From the NCBI RefSeq assembly GCF_014648435.1, contig NZ_BMRC01000007.1:310001-374000 (forward strand): a DNA stretch of 64,000 nt, written 5' to 3'. Shown here piece by piece: positions 1-8,259 of the stretch (positions within the stretch are counted from its first letter, which is position 1; each line of letters starts with the position of its first letter). Source of the stretch: Nonomuraea spiralis (GTDB lineage: Bacteria > Actinomycetota > Actinomycetes > Streptosporangiales > Streptosporangiaceae). Both the position numbers and the translations under genes were made by a program. The notes below the pieces were generated by a model, which ran no database searches, was not told where the DNA came from, and saw only the letters and a program-made list of their open reading frames with translations.

Positions 1-85
1 GGAGCCCGACGGCCCCACGCCGCCCCTGGACGGCAAGCCCGTCCTGCCGGTCGACATCCGGGACGCCAAGGTCTGCCGCAGATAG
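1..85 (+). CDS. 3' end of an unidentified gene (partial)
   Basis: Only the last 27 codons lie in the window. The open frame begins at base 2 and ends with TAG at 83-85; the tail is proline- and aspartate-rich and ends in VCRR. This is too little to name a family. A short 13-bp tandem repeat and a strong hairpin follow, which fits the end of a transcription unit. Confidence 0.5.
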   Translation, partial: EPDGPTPPLDGKPVLPVDIRDAKVCRR

Positions 86-104
86 GCGCTGCGCCCAGCC
101 CTCC

Positions 105-143
105 GCTCACGCCCCCTGCTCACGCCCCCTGCTCACGGCGCCT
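105..143. repeat. 13-bp tandem repeat, three units
   Basis: The unit gctcacgccccct occurs twice exactly (105-117, 118-130) and a third time with two changes (131-143). It lies just after the stop codon of the partial gene and just before the terminator hairpin. Similar short tandem duplications occur after several other genes in this window. Confidence 0.75.
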
Positions 144-152
144 GCTCGCGGC

Positions 153-189
153 TGCCGCCCCGTTCCGCCGCCGGTGGAACGGGGCGGCA
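153..189 (+). terminator. Intrinsic terminator-like hairpin
   Basis: Bases 153-166 and 176-189 are perfect 14-bp inverted repeats (TGCCGCCCCGTTCC and its complement) with a 9-base loop. The hairpin is followed by cggtttgg. It would end transcription of the partial upstream gene before the secreted-protein gene at 251. Confidence 0.8.
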
Positions 190-250
190 CGGTTTGGAAC
201 GGCCTCAGAGGTGAGGGCTCCGACCGGGAGCCAGGAGCAGGGAGAGATGC

Positions 251-1006
251 ATGAACCTCGGACGAGCCTTAGGCGCGGTGGCGGGGCTGGTGCTGGCCAC
301 CGCGGGAACGGCGGGGCTGAGCGGGCCCGCCTCGGCGACGACGCCCTTCATCACCCCCACCACCTGCACGATCCAGACGGTCGACACCAACAACTACCTG
401 ACGGCGGTGGGCGGCGGAGGCCGTACGACTGACGTGATCCACAGCGACGCCACCGTGGCCCGCTCGTGGGAGCGGTTCACACTCGTGGACGCCGGCGACG
501 GCGTGCACGTCGGCATCAAGACGGCGACCGGCCATTTCCTCACCGCCGTGGGCGGCGGGGGCCGTACGACCGACGTCATCCACTCCGACGCCACGGTCCT
601 GCAGGCGTGGGAGAAGTTCGAGCTGGTGCGCCAGGGCGGCGACGGATACACGATCCAGACGATCGACGGCCACTTCCTGACCGCCGTGGGCGGCGGCAAC
701 CGGACCACCGACGTGGTGCACAGCGACGCGACCCAGGCTCGGTCGTGGGAGCTGTTCCGGGTGCAGTGCGGCCTCACCTCCGTGCCGGACGTCCGGGGCT
801 TCAGCGACAGCGGCGCGCGGAGCGCCATCGCCGGCGCCGGCCTGACGGTGGGCTCGGTCACGTTCGACAACACCTGCGTCGACGTCTTCGGGACTGTGCT
901 GTTCAGCAGCCCCGGCGCGGGGGCGACCGTGCCGCGCGGCTCGGCGGTGAACCTCAGGGAGTCCAGCGGCAGGGACGCGAGCGGACGGCCCTGCGTGCTC
1001 AAGTGA
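251..1006 (+). CDS. Secreted fascin-like beta-trefoil protein with a PASTA domain
   Basis: The 251-residue product starts with a signal peptide (charged start, hydrophobic core at about 6-25, cleavage near ASA at 27-29). Three near-identical units of 46-47 residues follow, each opening with TAVGGG and containing RTTDV, HSDAT and a W-x-x-F motif (starts near 51, 98 and 144). Three such units are what a fascin- or ricin-like beta-trefoil needs. Residues about 178-237 resemble one PASTA repeat (VPDVRG, then G-L-T-V, then SSPGAGATVPRGSAV). PASTA domains are known to bind peptidoglycan or beta-lactams, so a wall-associated sugar-binding role is inferred. The start is supported by GGGAGAG upstream. 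The function is unknown. Confidence 0.8.
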   Translation: MNLGRALGAVAGLVLATAGTAGLSGPASATTPFITPTTCTIQTVDTNNYLTAVGGGGRTTDVIHSDATVARSWERFTLVDAGDGVHVGIKTATGHFLTAVGGGGRTTDVIHSDATVLQAWEKFELVRQGGDGYTIQTIDGHFLTAVGGGNRTTDVVHSDATQARSWELFRVQCGLTSVPDVRGFSDSGARSAIAGAGLTVGSVTFDNTCVDVFGTVLFSSPGAGATVPRGSAVNLRESSGRDASGRPCVLK

Positions 1007-1011
1007 CCCCG

Positions 1012-1054
1012 GCCCGCGCCGCCCGGGGTGTTCCGGCCTCCGGGCGGCGCGGGC
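1012..1054. terminator. Bidirectional terminator hairpin
   Basis: A perfect 15-bp stem (GCCCGCGCCGCCCGG at 1012-1026 and its complement at 1040-1054) encloses a 13-base loop. It lies between two convergent genes, right after the stop at 1006 and directly next to the reverse stop at 1055. Confidence 0.85.
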
Positions 1055-1417
1055 TCAGCCCGTGACGTCGCCGCCGCGCCGCGCCTGCCAGGGCAGGCGG
1101 TTCCCCAGCTCGACCTCCAGCGAGAAGCTGAGGAAGGTCCGTACGAGCACGATGAGGGCGAGCACGCCGACGCTGGTGAACGTCGGCGCGACCGCCACGG
1201 TACGGATGATGTCCCCGGCCACCAGGAGTTCCAGCCCCAGCAGGATCGCCCGCCCGAGCCCCTGCCGGTACGAGCGGTAGGCCTCCTGCGGCGTTCCGCC
1301 CTCGCGCAGCCGCTGCACGAAGAGCACGGTGGCCGTCAGCGCGCCGAGCACGATGATCGCCACGCCCACGAGATCGACCGCCTGGCCGACCGCCTCCACG
1401 ATCCGCGCAAAGTCCAT
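1055..1417 (-). CDS. DUF1622 family membrane protein
   Basis: The product has 120 residues and three hydrophobic segments at about 13-34, 55-73 and 81-98, with a basic loop between the first two. The pattern AILLGLELLVAGDIIRTV followed by a short extracellular stretch is typical of DUF1622, a small inner-membrane family of unknown function. ATG at 1417 was chosen over an upstream in-frame start because GAGGG sits about seven bases before it and the hydrophobic core then begins at a normal distance. It is convergent with the secreted-protein gene. Confidence 0.75.
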   Translation of the reverse strand: MDFARIVEAVGQAVDLVGVAIIVLGALTATVLFVQRLREGGTPQEAYRSYRQGLGRAILLGLELLVAGDIIRTVAVAPTFTSVGVLALIVLVRTFLSFSLEVELGNRLPWQARRGGDVTG

Positions 1418-1538
1418 GAGCACCCTCTTTGCCCCGCCTTCAGCAAGGATCGGCGCAGCCGCCCTGGCGCGCATCCCCGACACGCCGGACCGGCCGGGCT
1501 CTTTGCCCAGGCCCTCGGGGGGACCCCTCGTACCGGCC

Positions 1539-2135
1539 TCAGGCGGGGGCGTCGCCGAGGGAGTCGAGCCAGCGGGTCAGGCGGGCTCCCTGGCGGCTCA
1601 TGATCTCCGGCTCGCGCAGGGCGCTGGCCAGCAACGACATCCCCTGGTACGCGCCCACGAAGGTGAGCGCGAGGTCGTCGGCGTCCGGCAGGCCGAGTTC
1701 GCGGAACTGGCGTTCGGACCAGTCGAGGAGCAGCCGGACGACCCGGCCCGCCTCGACGTCGAGGCCGCCCTCGGCGCGCTTGTCGAGCTCGACGGCGAGG
1801 GTGCCGGTGGGGCAGCCGTAGCGGGCGGCGACGTCGCGCCGGCTCACCCACGCCTCGACCATGGCCTTGAGGCGGGCCCGCGGGTCGGGCAGCCGGTCGA
1901 GCTCGGCCGTCAGCTCGGCGAGGTGCCCGGCGTGCTCGGACAACGCGGCCAGGACCAGTTCGTCCTTGGTCTTGAAGTAGTAGTACACGTTCCCCACGGG
2001 CACGCCGGCGGCCTCGGCGATGTCGGCGATGGTCGTCCGCTCCACGCCCTGCTCGTGCAGGACCTGGGCGGCGGCGGCCATCAGCCTGCGCCGCTTGTCG
2101 GCCCCCCGGGCCCGTGTCCTCGTTGAGTCAGTCAC
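1539..2135 (-). CDS. TetR family transcriptional regulator
   Basis: The 198-residue protein has an N-terminal TetR helix-turn-helix (about 13-60, with TTIADIAEAAGVPVGNVYYYFKTK-like spacing, in which VYYYF is the recognition-helix end). The C-terminal ligand domain is typical of the small TetR group that carries QFRELGLPDA-type helices. The start is GTG at 2135: a -10 box lies seven bases upstream and there is no ribosome binding site, so the mRNA is probably leaderless. A perfect inverted repeat covers the start codon, so negative autoregulation is inferred. The ligand and other targets are unknown. Confidence 0.85.
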   Translation of the reverse strand: MTDSTRTRARGADKRRRLMAAAAQVLHEQGVERTTIADIAEAAGVPVGNVYYYFKTKDELVLAALSEHAGHLAELTAELDRLPDPRARLKAMVEAWVSRRDVAARYGCPTGTLAVELDKRAEGGLDVEAGRVVRLLLDWSERQFRELGLPDADDLALTFVGAYQGMSLLASALREPEIMSRQGARLTRWLDSLGDAPA

Positions 2136-2148
2136 CCAACTGACTATA
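2126..2148 (-). promoter_or_regulatory. TetR operator overlapping a leaderless promoter
   Basis: Bases 2126-2145 form a perfect 7-bp inverted repeat (AGTCAGT, six-base spacer, ACTGACT). The reverse-strand -10 box TATAGT (2148-2143) overlaps it and is followed by seven bases and then the GTG start at 2135. A bound repressor would cover both the -10 box and the transcription start. Confidence 0.7.
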
Positions 2149-2175
2149 CGTCGGCGAGAGCTCCCGCGCGCGCGA

Positions 2176-2850
2176 TCAGCCGTTCGTGGCGCGTGGTGAG
2201 ACCAGGCCGGCGTCGTAGGCGGCGATGACGAGCTGGACCCGGTCGCGGGCGGACAGCTTGGCGAGCAGGCTCGCCACGTGGGCCTTGGCGGTGCCGGGGC
2301 TGATGTGCAGTTCGGCGGCGATCTCGGCGTTCGACAGGCCGCCGCCGACCAGCGTCAGGACCTCACGCTCGCGTACGGTCACGCCGGTCGGCTCGCGCGG
2401 CGGAGGACCGGCCCCGGCCGAACGGGCCGACCCCGCGAAGTCGGCGATGAGACGGCGGGTGACGCTGGGCGCGATCAGCGCGTCGCCCGCCGCCACGACG
2501 TGTACGGCGGTCAGGATGTCCTCCAGCGCCATGTCCTTGACCAGGAACCCGCTGGCCCCGGCCCGCAAGGAGGCGTAGACGTTGGCGTCGTCGTCGAAGG
2601 TGGTCAGCATGATCACCCGGGTGCCCGCGGACTCGGCCGTGATGGCCTGGGTGGCCTCGATGCCGTCCATGCCGGGCATGCGGATGTCCATGACCACGAC
2701 GTCGGGGCGCAGTTCCCGGACGAGCCGGACCGCCTGGGCGCCCGTACCGGCCTCGCCGGCGATCTCGACGCCGGGCGTGCCCTCGACGACCATGCGGAGG
2801 CCGGCGCGGATGAGCGGCTGGTCGTCGGCGAGCAGCACACGGACGGTCAT
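2176..2850 (-). CDS. NarL/LuxR-type response regulator
   Basis: The 224-residue protein has a receiver domain (1-about 118) with the acidic pair D9-D10, phospho-acceptor D55 in VVVMDIRMPG, and the switch threonine and lysine in LTTFDD and FLVKD. A linker rich in Ala, Gly and Pro leads to a LuxR-type HTH (about 155-220: TVREREVLTLV, GGLSNAEIA, GTAKAHV). It overlaps the sensor-kinase stop as ATGATGA. The second ATG (2850) is preferred because GGAGG is then spaced more normally. With the kinase it forms a two-component system that probably controls the divergent ABC transporter at 4313. Confidence 0.93.
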   Translation of the reverse strand: MTVRVLLADDQPLIRAGLRMVVEGTPGVEIAGEAGTGAQAVRLVRELRPDVVVMDIRMPGMDGIEATQAITAESAGTRVIMLTTFDDDANVYASLRAGASGFLVKDMALEDILTAVHVVAAGDALIAPSVTRRLIADFAGSARSAGAGPPPREPTGVTVREREVLTLVGGGLSNAEIAAELHISPGTAKAHVASLLAKLSARDRVQLVIAAYDAGLVSPRATNG

Positions 2851-4178
2851 CATGCCTCCAGTCGCTCGGCGGGGAGGGGGAGGGGGAGCGTGGCGGCGAC
2901 ACGGAACCCGCCCTCGGGACGTGGTCCGGCGGTGAGGCCGCCGTCCAGCAGCGCGGCCCGCTCCCGCATGCCGGTGATCCCGTACCCGGTGGTGCCGGTG
3001 ACGGTGGGGGTGCCGTCGTCCGTCACCTCGATGCGCAGGTCCGCGTCGCCGTAGTCGAGGACGACCCGGCAGTGGCGGGCGCCCGCGTGGCGTACGACGT
3101 TGGTCAGCGACTCCTGGACGATGCGGAACGCGCACCGGTCCACGGTGGCGGGCAGCGGGCGCGGACGGCCCAGGCGCAGCACCTCCACCCCGACACCGGC
3201 CGCCCTGACCGTCCCGGCCATCCGGTCCAGATCCCCGAGCCCGTCCGGGTCCCCCGGCCCGTCCAGGTCCCCCAGTCCGGTCAGGAGCACTGCCGCTCCT
3301 GGCCCGGCGGCCCCCGGTCCGGGGTCGTCGGCAGGAGGTGGTTCGCGAAGGAGGCCCAGCATGTCGCGTAGTCCTCGGAGGGTCTGCCTGCTGGTCTCCT
3401 CGATCGCGGTCAGCGCCTCGCGCGCCTGCTCGGGACGGCTCCCGATCACCCGGGCGCCCGCCCCCGCCTGGATGGCGATGACGCCGATGCTATGGGCGAC
3501 CGTGTCGTGCAGGTCGCGGGAGATGCGCAGCCGTTCGGCGGTGACGGCCTGCCGGGCGTCGTGGGCGCGCAGCGCGGCGCCGTACTCGCGCCGCTGGCGC
3601 AGGGCCGTGCCCGCGGTCCAGGCGGCCAGTACGCCCAGGCCGAGCAGCACCGACACCGCGAGGAACCCCGGCGCGAGGACGCGCAGGCCCTGGGACAGCA
3701 GGGCAGCGGTCCAGGCGGCCTCCTGGACGACCAGCGTCACCACCGCCGCGACCAGACCGGCGGGTGCCGTCCTGGTGGCCTCGGCCAGGCGGGTACGCGC
3801 CGTCCGCACGGCGGCCGTTCCAGGAGGTCTGGTCAGGCGGGTTCGGGTGGTGGTGAGCAGGCAGAGGACGAGGTCGGCGGCCGGGAGGAGGGGCCAGACC
3901 CGCTCGTGCGGCTGGCCCAGCGCCACGGCCGCGACCGTCTCGGCCAGCAGCACCGCCAGCACCCCGACCGGCCGCCGCCTGGCCCACACCAGGGGGACCG
4001 CCATGGCGACGGCGAACGCCGCGTGCGCCCCGACCACCGGCAGCAGGGGCTCGCCGTCGGCCATCGTGGCGGCGTACAGCAGCGGGAGGCCCGCGGCGAC
4101 GGCGCACCAGGCCAGCGCGGTCCGTACCCCGCGCGGCAGCCGCTGCGTCAGGGGCGGTTCGGGCGTTTCGTGGCGCAT
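2850..4178 (-). CDS. DesK/NarX-type sensor histidine kinase
   Basis: The 442-residue membrane protein has several hydrophobic segments in the first 190 residues (for example 22-38, 50-66, 71-88, 143-165, 172-194). A HisKA_3 dimerisation domain follows, with the phospho-accepting H224 in RISRDLHDTVAHSIG, then a HATPase domain with the N-box (QESLTNVVRHAGA) and a G-box (DDGTPTVTGTTGYGITGMRERA). There is no large extracellular domain, so it may sense membrane state or a membrane-acting drug. That is the usual role of such kinases beside ABC exporters, so it is inference here. The start ATG 4178 removes a 22-residue unlikely extension. Confidence 0.92.
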   Translation of the reverse strand: MRHETPEPPLTQRLPRGVRTALAWCAVAAGLPLLYAATMADGEPLLPVVGAHAAFAVAMAVPLVWARRRPVGVLAVLLAETVAAVALGQPHERVWPLLPAADLVLCLLTTTRTRLTRPPGTAAVRTARTRLAEATRTAPAGLVAAVVTLVVQEAAWTAALLSQGLRVLAPGFLAVSVLLGLGVLAAWTAGTALRQRREYGAALRAHDARQAVTAERLRISRDLHDTVAHSIGVIAIQAGAGARVIGSRPEQAREALTAIEETSRQTLRGLRDMLGLLREPPPADDPGPGAAGPGAAVLLTGLGDLDGPGDPDGLGDLDRMAGTVRAAGVGVEVLRLGRPRPLPATVDRCAFRIVQESLTNVVRHAGARHCRVVLDYGDADLRIEVTDDGTPTVTGTTGYGITGMRERAALLDGGLTAGPRPEGGFRVAATLPLPLPAERLEA

Positions 4179-4312
4179 TCCGCAGATCGTAGTCAAGGCC
4201 GCTCGCGGCGGGCATCGGCCTGCGGGCCTATGCCCGCGGGCCACCCCGCCGCGCCGGAAACGGGCCCGCGGCCAGATGTGCCGCCCGCCCCCGCCACGGC
4301 AGCGTTGGACGG

Positions 4313-5266
4313 GTGATCGAAGTCAACGCACTGACCAAACGCTACGGCGACGTGACCGCCGTGAACGGCCTGACGTTCACGGTACGGCCCGGCCACGTCA
4401 CCGGCTTCCTCGGCCCGAACGGCGCCGGCAAGAGCACCACGATGCGCATGATCCTCGGCCTGAACCGTCCCACCAGCGGCAGCGCCACCGTCGGCGGCGT
4501 CCCCTTCGCACGTCACGGCGCCGGGCTGCGGCACGTCGGCGCGCTGCTCGACGCCGGCGACGCCCACCCCGGGCGCACCGCCCGGGCGCACCTGTCCGCG
4601 CTGGCCGCCGGCAACGGGCTGCCGCGCGGACGGGTGGGCGAGGTGCTGGCGGAGGTGGGGCTGGAGGAGGCGGCCCGGCGCCGCGTCGGCGGGTTCTCCC
4701 TGGGCATGCGGCAACGGCTGGGCATCGCCGCCGCGCTGCTGGGGGATCCGCCGGTGTTGCTGTTCGACGAGCCGGTCAACGGGCTGGACCCGGAGGGCGT
4801 GCGGTGGGTGCGCGGGCTGTTCCGGCGGCTGGCCGGGGAGGGGCGTACCGTGCTGGTCTCCAGCCACCTGATGAGCGAGATGGAGCACACGGCCGACCGG
4901 CTCGTCGTCATCGGGCGCGGTGAGCTGATCGCCGACGAGAGCCTGGCCGAGTTCGCGGCGCGGGGCGGCGGCGCGTCCGTCTCGGTGCGTACGGCCGACC
5001 CCGCCGAGCTGGCCGCCGTCCTCACCCAGGAGGGCGCGGCCGTACGGCGGGACGGCGGCGACGCGCTCACCGTCACCGGGCTGAGCGCCGCCCACGTGGG
5101 CCGGCTCGCCCATGAACGGCACATCCAGCTCCGGGAACTCGCGCCGCGCACGGGCTCGCTGGAGCAGGCGTTCATGCGCCTGACCACGGCCCACGCCGAC
5201 TACCGCGCCACTCCGGAAGACGCGGAAGGTGTGCGCGCCGGCGCATCGACGGGGGAGGCGGGATGA
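4313..5266 (+). CDS. ABC transporter ATP-binding protein (drug-export type)
   Basis: The 317-residue ATPase has Walker A GPNGAGKST (34-42), a degenerate signature FSLGMRQR, Walker B VLLFDEPVNGLD and the H-loop SSHLMSE. About 100 extra C-terminal residues are typical of the BcrA/DrrA group. The start is GTG at 4313, 135 bases from the divergent two-component operon. Its stop overlaps the permease start (ATGA), so the two are translationally coupled and form one exporter. The substrate is not predictable. Confidence 0.93.
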   Translation: MIEVNALTKRYGDVTAVNGLTFTVRPGHVTGFLGPNGAGKSTTMRMILGLNRPTSGSATVGGVPFARHGAGLRHVGALLDAGDAHPGRTARAHLSALAAGNGLPRGRVGEVLAEVGLEEAARRRVGGFSLGMRQRLGIAAALLGDPPVLLFDEPVNGLDPEGVRWVRGLFRRLAGEGRTVLVSSHLMSEMEHTADRLVVIGRGELIADESLAEFAARGGGASVSVRTADPAELAAVLTQEGAAVRRDGGDALTVTGLSAAHVGRLAHERHIQLRELAPRTGSLEQAFMRLTTAHADYRATPEDAEGVRAGASTGEAG

Positions 5267-6060
5267 CGCGCGCCCGGTTCCGCGACCTGCTGGCCGCCGA
5301 ATGGATCAAGCTCTGGTCCCTCCGCTCGACCTCCCGGCTGCTCGTCCTGGGCACGCTGGCGATCGTGGCCGTCGCCGTCCAGCGCAGCCTGGAGGACTAC
5401 AACGCCTGGCCCGCCCTCCCCCCGATGGACAGGGCCAGGATCACCCCGCTGACCGAGGCGTTCAGCGGCCTGACCGGCACCATGCTCATGATCGGCGCGG
5501 GCAGCGTGGGCGCGCTGACGATCGTCGGCGAGTACGCCACCGGCCTGATCCGCACCACCTTCATCGCCGTCCCGGCCCGCCATCGTGTCGTGGCGGCGCG
5601 GCTGACCGTGGTGGGCGCCGTCATGCTCGCGGCCGGCGCGCTGGTCTCGGCCGCCGCCTTCGGCGTCAGCCAGGCCATCCTGGCGGGCCGCGGCGTGACC
5701 GTTGCCGTGGGCGACCCGGCGGTGTTGCGGGTCGTGGCCGCCAACGCACTGCTCGCGCCGGTGTCGGCCCTGGTCGGCATGGGCGTCGGCGCCCTGGTAC
5801 GGCACACCGCAGCCGCCGTCGTCACCGTCTGCGCGGTGCTGGTCGTCGTGCCGACGTTCTTCCGCCCGACCGTCCACCAGTGGCTCAACGACCTGTACGC
5901 CCTGGTCCCCTTCTACGTCTGGCGTACGTGCCTGGGCCTGCCGGTACTGCGCGAGGATCCGGCGCTGCCCACGGTGGCCGGCTCGTGGGCGGTGTTCGCG
6001 TCGTGGCCGCTGGCCGCCGCCGTCCTGACCCTGGTCGCCGTACGCCGCCGCGACGTGTGA
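5263..6060 (+). CDS. ABC transporter permease (ABC-2 type)
   Basis: The 265-residue protein begins with an amphipathic stretch (RFRDLLAAEWIKLWSLRST), the common start of ABC-2 permeases. It then shows about six hydrophobic segments (near 28-42, 69-90, 111-140, 155-180, 184-200, 238-258). It contains a GEYATGLIRTTFIAVPAR-like loop typical of exporters in this class. The start overlaps the ATPase stop by four bases. It is the membrane partner of that ATPase. Confidence 0.9.
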   Translation: MTRARFRDLLAAEWIKLWSLRSTSRLLVLGTLAIVAVAVQRSLEDYNAWPALPPMDRARITPLTEAFSGLTGTMLMIGAGSVGALTIVGEYATGLIRTTFIAVPARHRVVAARLTVVGAVMLAAGALVSAAAFGVSQAILAGRGVTVAVGDPAVLRVVAANALLAPVSALVGMGVGALVRHTAAAVVTVCAVLVVVPTFFRPTVHQWLNDLYALVPFYVWRTCLGLPVLREDPALPTVAGSWAVFASWPLAAAVLTLVAVRRRDV

Positions 6061-6083
6061 CCGTACCGATGAGAGGAACCTCC

Positions 6084-7274
6084 ATGACCAAGCGCACCCG
6101 CCTGCTCGCCGTCCCGCTGACGGCGGCCTGCCTCGCCCTGACCATCCCCGCCTGCACCACGGCCGGCGCCAGCACGGCCGCCGCCACCCCGGCGCCCGTC
6201 GCCTCCGCCACCGGGCGCCCGGCGGCCGGGCGGCTGGAGCTGCCCCGCCCGACCGGCGCGGCGCCGGTCGGGCGCGACGTCCTGTACCTGGTCGACAAGA
6301 CCCGCACCGACCCCTGGGTGCCCGAGAGCGGCCCGCGCCGCCTGATGGTCTCGATGTACTACCCCGCCCGCTCGGCCACCGGCGCCCCCGCCCCCTACAT
6401 GACCACCGCGGAGGCCGCCTCCCTGCTCCAGCGCAAGGCCCCCGGCGCCGGCGTCCCGCCCGAGCTGGTCAGCACCATCCGTACGCACGCCCGCGAGGAC
6501 GCCCCCGCCGGCCGGGGCCGCTTCCCGCTGATCGTGCTCTCGCCCGGTTTCGGCCTGCCCCGCGCCAGCCTCACGTTCCTGGCCGAGGACCTGGCCAGCC
6601 GCGGCTACGTCGTCGCCCTGGTCGACCACGCCTACGAGTCCTCCGGGACGACCTTCCCCGACGGCCGGACCATCACCTGCGCCCCGCTGTGCGACCAGCC
6701 CAAACCGCCGGAAGGCGGGCAGGCGACCATCACCCGCAGCCGCGCCAAGGACGTCTCCTTCGTCATCGACGAGCTGACCGGCCGCCACCCGGCCTGGAAG
6801 AAGTCCCGCCTGATCGACCCCCGCCGGATCGGCATGGCCGGCCACAGCCTCGGCGGGGACGCCGCCGCCGCCGCGATGGCCGCCGACCGCCGCGTACGCG
6901 CGGGGGCGAACCTGGACGGCACCTTCCACCCGGAGGTCACGCTCGACCGTCCGTTCCTGTTGCTGGGCAGCAAGGCCGACCACGTCCCTGGCAAGGACGA
7001 CACGTGGGACCGGGGCTGGTCCGGGATGACCGGCTGGAAACGCTGGCTGACCATGGACCGGACGAACCACGGGAGCTTCACCGATCTGTCCGTCATCCAG
7101 GAGGCACTCGGCAAGCAGGGGGAGGGTTTGCTGACGCCGGGGCGATCCCTGGGGCTCACCCGCCTCTACCTCGCCGCCTTCTTCGACCGGCAGCTCAAGG
7201 ACCGCAGGCGGCCGCTGCTCGACGGGCCCACGCCGGACAACCCCGAGATCGCCTTCCACGCTCCCCGGTCCTGA
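6084..7274 (+). CDS. Lipoprotein alpha/beta-hydrolase (PAF-acetylhydrolase-like)
   Basis: The 396-residue protein has a lipoprotein-type signal (hydrophobic 8-22, probable lipid Cys24 in IPAC) and a low-complexity Ala/Thr/Pro linker. An alpha/beta hydrolase domain follows, with the nucleophile S255 in GHSLGG, an oxyanion region LSPGFG and a late His in RTNHGSF. Its overall layout matches platelet-activating-factor acetylhydrolase or dienelactone-hydrolase-like esterases. It lies 23 bases after the permease with GAGAGG upstream of ATG 6084, so it belongs to the exporter operon. It may hydrolyse an exported or external ester; that is inference. Confidence 0.85.
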   Translation: MTKRTRLLAVPLTAACLALTIPACTTAGASTAAATPAPVASATGRPAAGRLELPRPTGAAPVGRDVLYLVDKTRTDPWVPESGPRRLMVSMYYPARSATGAPAPYMTTAEAASLLQRKAPGAGVPPELVSTIRTHAREDAPAGRGRFPLIVLSPGFGLPRASLTFLAEDLASRGYVVALVDHAYESSGTTFPDGRTITCAPLCDQPKPPEGGQATITRSRAKDVSFVIDELTGRHPAWKKSRLIDPRRIGMAGHSLGGDAAAAAMAADRRVRAGANLDGTFHPEVTLDRPFLLLGSKADHVPGKDDTWDRGWSGMTGWKRWLTMDRTNHGSFTDLSVIQEALGKQGEGLLTPGRSLGLTRLYLAAFFDRQLKDRRRPLLDGPTPDNPEIAFHAPRS

Positions 7275-7428
7275 GCGACCGCCAGATGTCGCCGCGGGGT
7301 CACATCGTGCTTACCCCGGACGTACGGAGGAACAAGGGCGTCGTCGCGGGGTAGGGACGGGCGATGTCCGATTTCGCCGTCGATGTGCCGGACGTGGGCA
7401 GGGCGGCGCCGAGCTCTGGAATCCCCTC

Positions 7429-7821
7429 ATGACAGAGTTAGCGATCAACGTCCAACGTCTGCCGGGCTGTCACGTCGTGCACCTCGACGGCGAGCTCGAC
7501 CGCGTGACCAGGATGCAGCTGGACCGGACCCTCGCGAGGCTCCTGGAGGCGGACCGTCCCAAGGTCGTGATCGACGTCACCGACCTGGACTTCTGCGACT
7601 CGTGCGGCCTGTGGGCCCTCGTCGTGGGCCGGCGGCAGGCCGAGCGGCGCGGCGGCACGGTCCGCCTGGTGGGTGTGCACGGGCCGCTGGCGCGGCTGCT
7701 CACCCTCACCCGGCTGACACACCTGTTCCCGCCGGACGCCGACCCGGCCGACGCCACCGGCCGGCCCGCAGACCGGGCCGTGACCAGGACCAAGGCCAGG
7801 CCACGCGGCTGGCCGTGCTGA
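7429..7821 (+). CDS. STAS-domain anti-sigma-factor antagonist
   Basis: The 130-residue protein is a SpoIIAA/RsbV-like STAS domain (about 5-105), with the strand VHLDGELDRVT and the switch region VTDLDFCDSCGLWAL. The Ser directly after the conserved Asp is kept (D-S-C-G), so phosphorylation by an RsbW-type kinase is possible. Codon 4 is TTA, a rare leucine codon read by the bldA tRNA in actinomycetes. The C-terminal 25 residues are basic and unstructured. It belongs to a cluster with an RsbW-like ATPase and a SpoIIE phosphatase. The ribosome binding site is weak. Confidence 0.85.
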   Translation: MTELAINVQRLPGCHVVHLDGELDRVTRMQLDRTLARLLEADRPKVVIDVTDLDFCDSCGLWALVVGRRQAERRGGTVRLVGVHGPLARLLTLTRLTHLFPPDADPADATGRPADRAVTRTKARPRGWPC

Positions 7822-7830
7822 CCCCATCAG

Positions 7831-7850
7831 GACCCGTCAGGACCCGTCAG
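7831..7850. repeat. 10-bp tandem duplication between convergent STAS genes
   Basis: The unit gacccgtcag occurs twice head-to-tail (7831-7840, 7841-7850), with degenerate copies just before (7820-7830, containing the stop of the left gene) and after (near 7865-7875, containing the stop of the right gene). Confidence 0.6.
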
Positions 7851-7869
7851 GGGCCGTCCGGGCGGGCCG

Positions 7870-8250
7870 TCAGGACGGTGGCGAGGGCGCCGGGTCGGGC
7901 CCGTGCGGATGTGACTCGCCGGCCACCGGATACAGGTGATGGCCGGGGCCCAGACGCCATCCGAGCAGCGCGAGCAGTTCGCGCACGGAGGCCGGGGCGT
8001 GCTGGAGCACCAGCCTGCGGGGCGGCGGCAGGTCGGTTGCCGTCCCGATGATCAGCCGCAGCCCGCCGGCGTCGATGAAGGTAAGCTCGGACAGGTCCAG
8101 ATGGATGTCGGCCTCGCCGATGCGTGACGCCCAGGCCAGCGCCCGGGCCAGCGCGGGGCGTCCATGGCGGTCGAGCTCGCCGCGTACGCGCAGGCCGAAG
8201 GGGTGCACCATGGGCAGCACATCGGCAGGGCCGCCGGTTCGGTCGGTCAT
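7870..8250 (-). CDS. STAS-domain protein lacking the phospho-serine
   Basis: The 126-residue STAS protein has the pattern LRVRGELDRHGRPAL and IHLDLSELTFIDAGGLRLI. In the switch loop the conserved Asp is followed by Ala-Gly-Gly, so the Ser that RsbW-type kinases phosphorylate is absent. If it is an antagonist it may be constitutively active, or it may bind something else. The start could be ATG 8250 or GTG 8259; neither has a strong ribosome binding site. It converges with the STAS gene at 7429 and has a proline- and histidine-rich tail. Confidence 0.8.
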   Translation of the reverse strand: MTDRTGGPADVLPMVHPFGLRVRGELDRHGRPALARALAWASRIGEADIHLDLSELTFIDAGGLRLIIGTATDLPPPRRLVLQHAPASVRELLALLGWRLGPGHHLYPVAGESHPHGPDPAPSPPS

Positions 8251-8259
8251 GTTTCTCAC

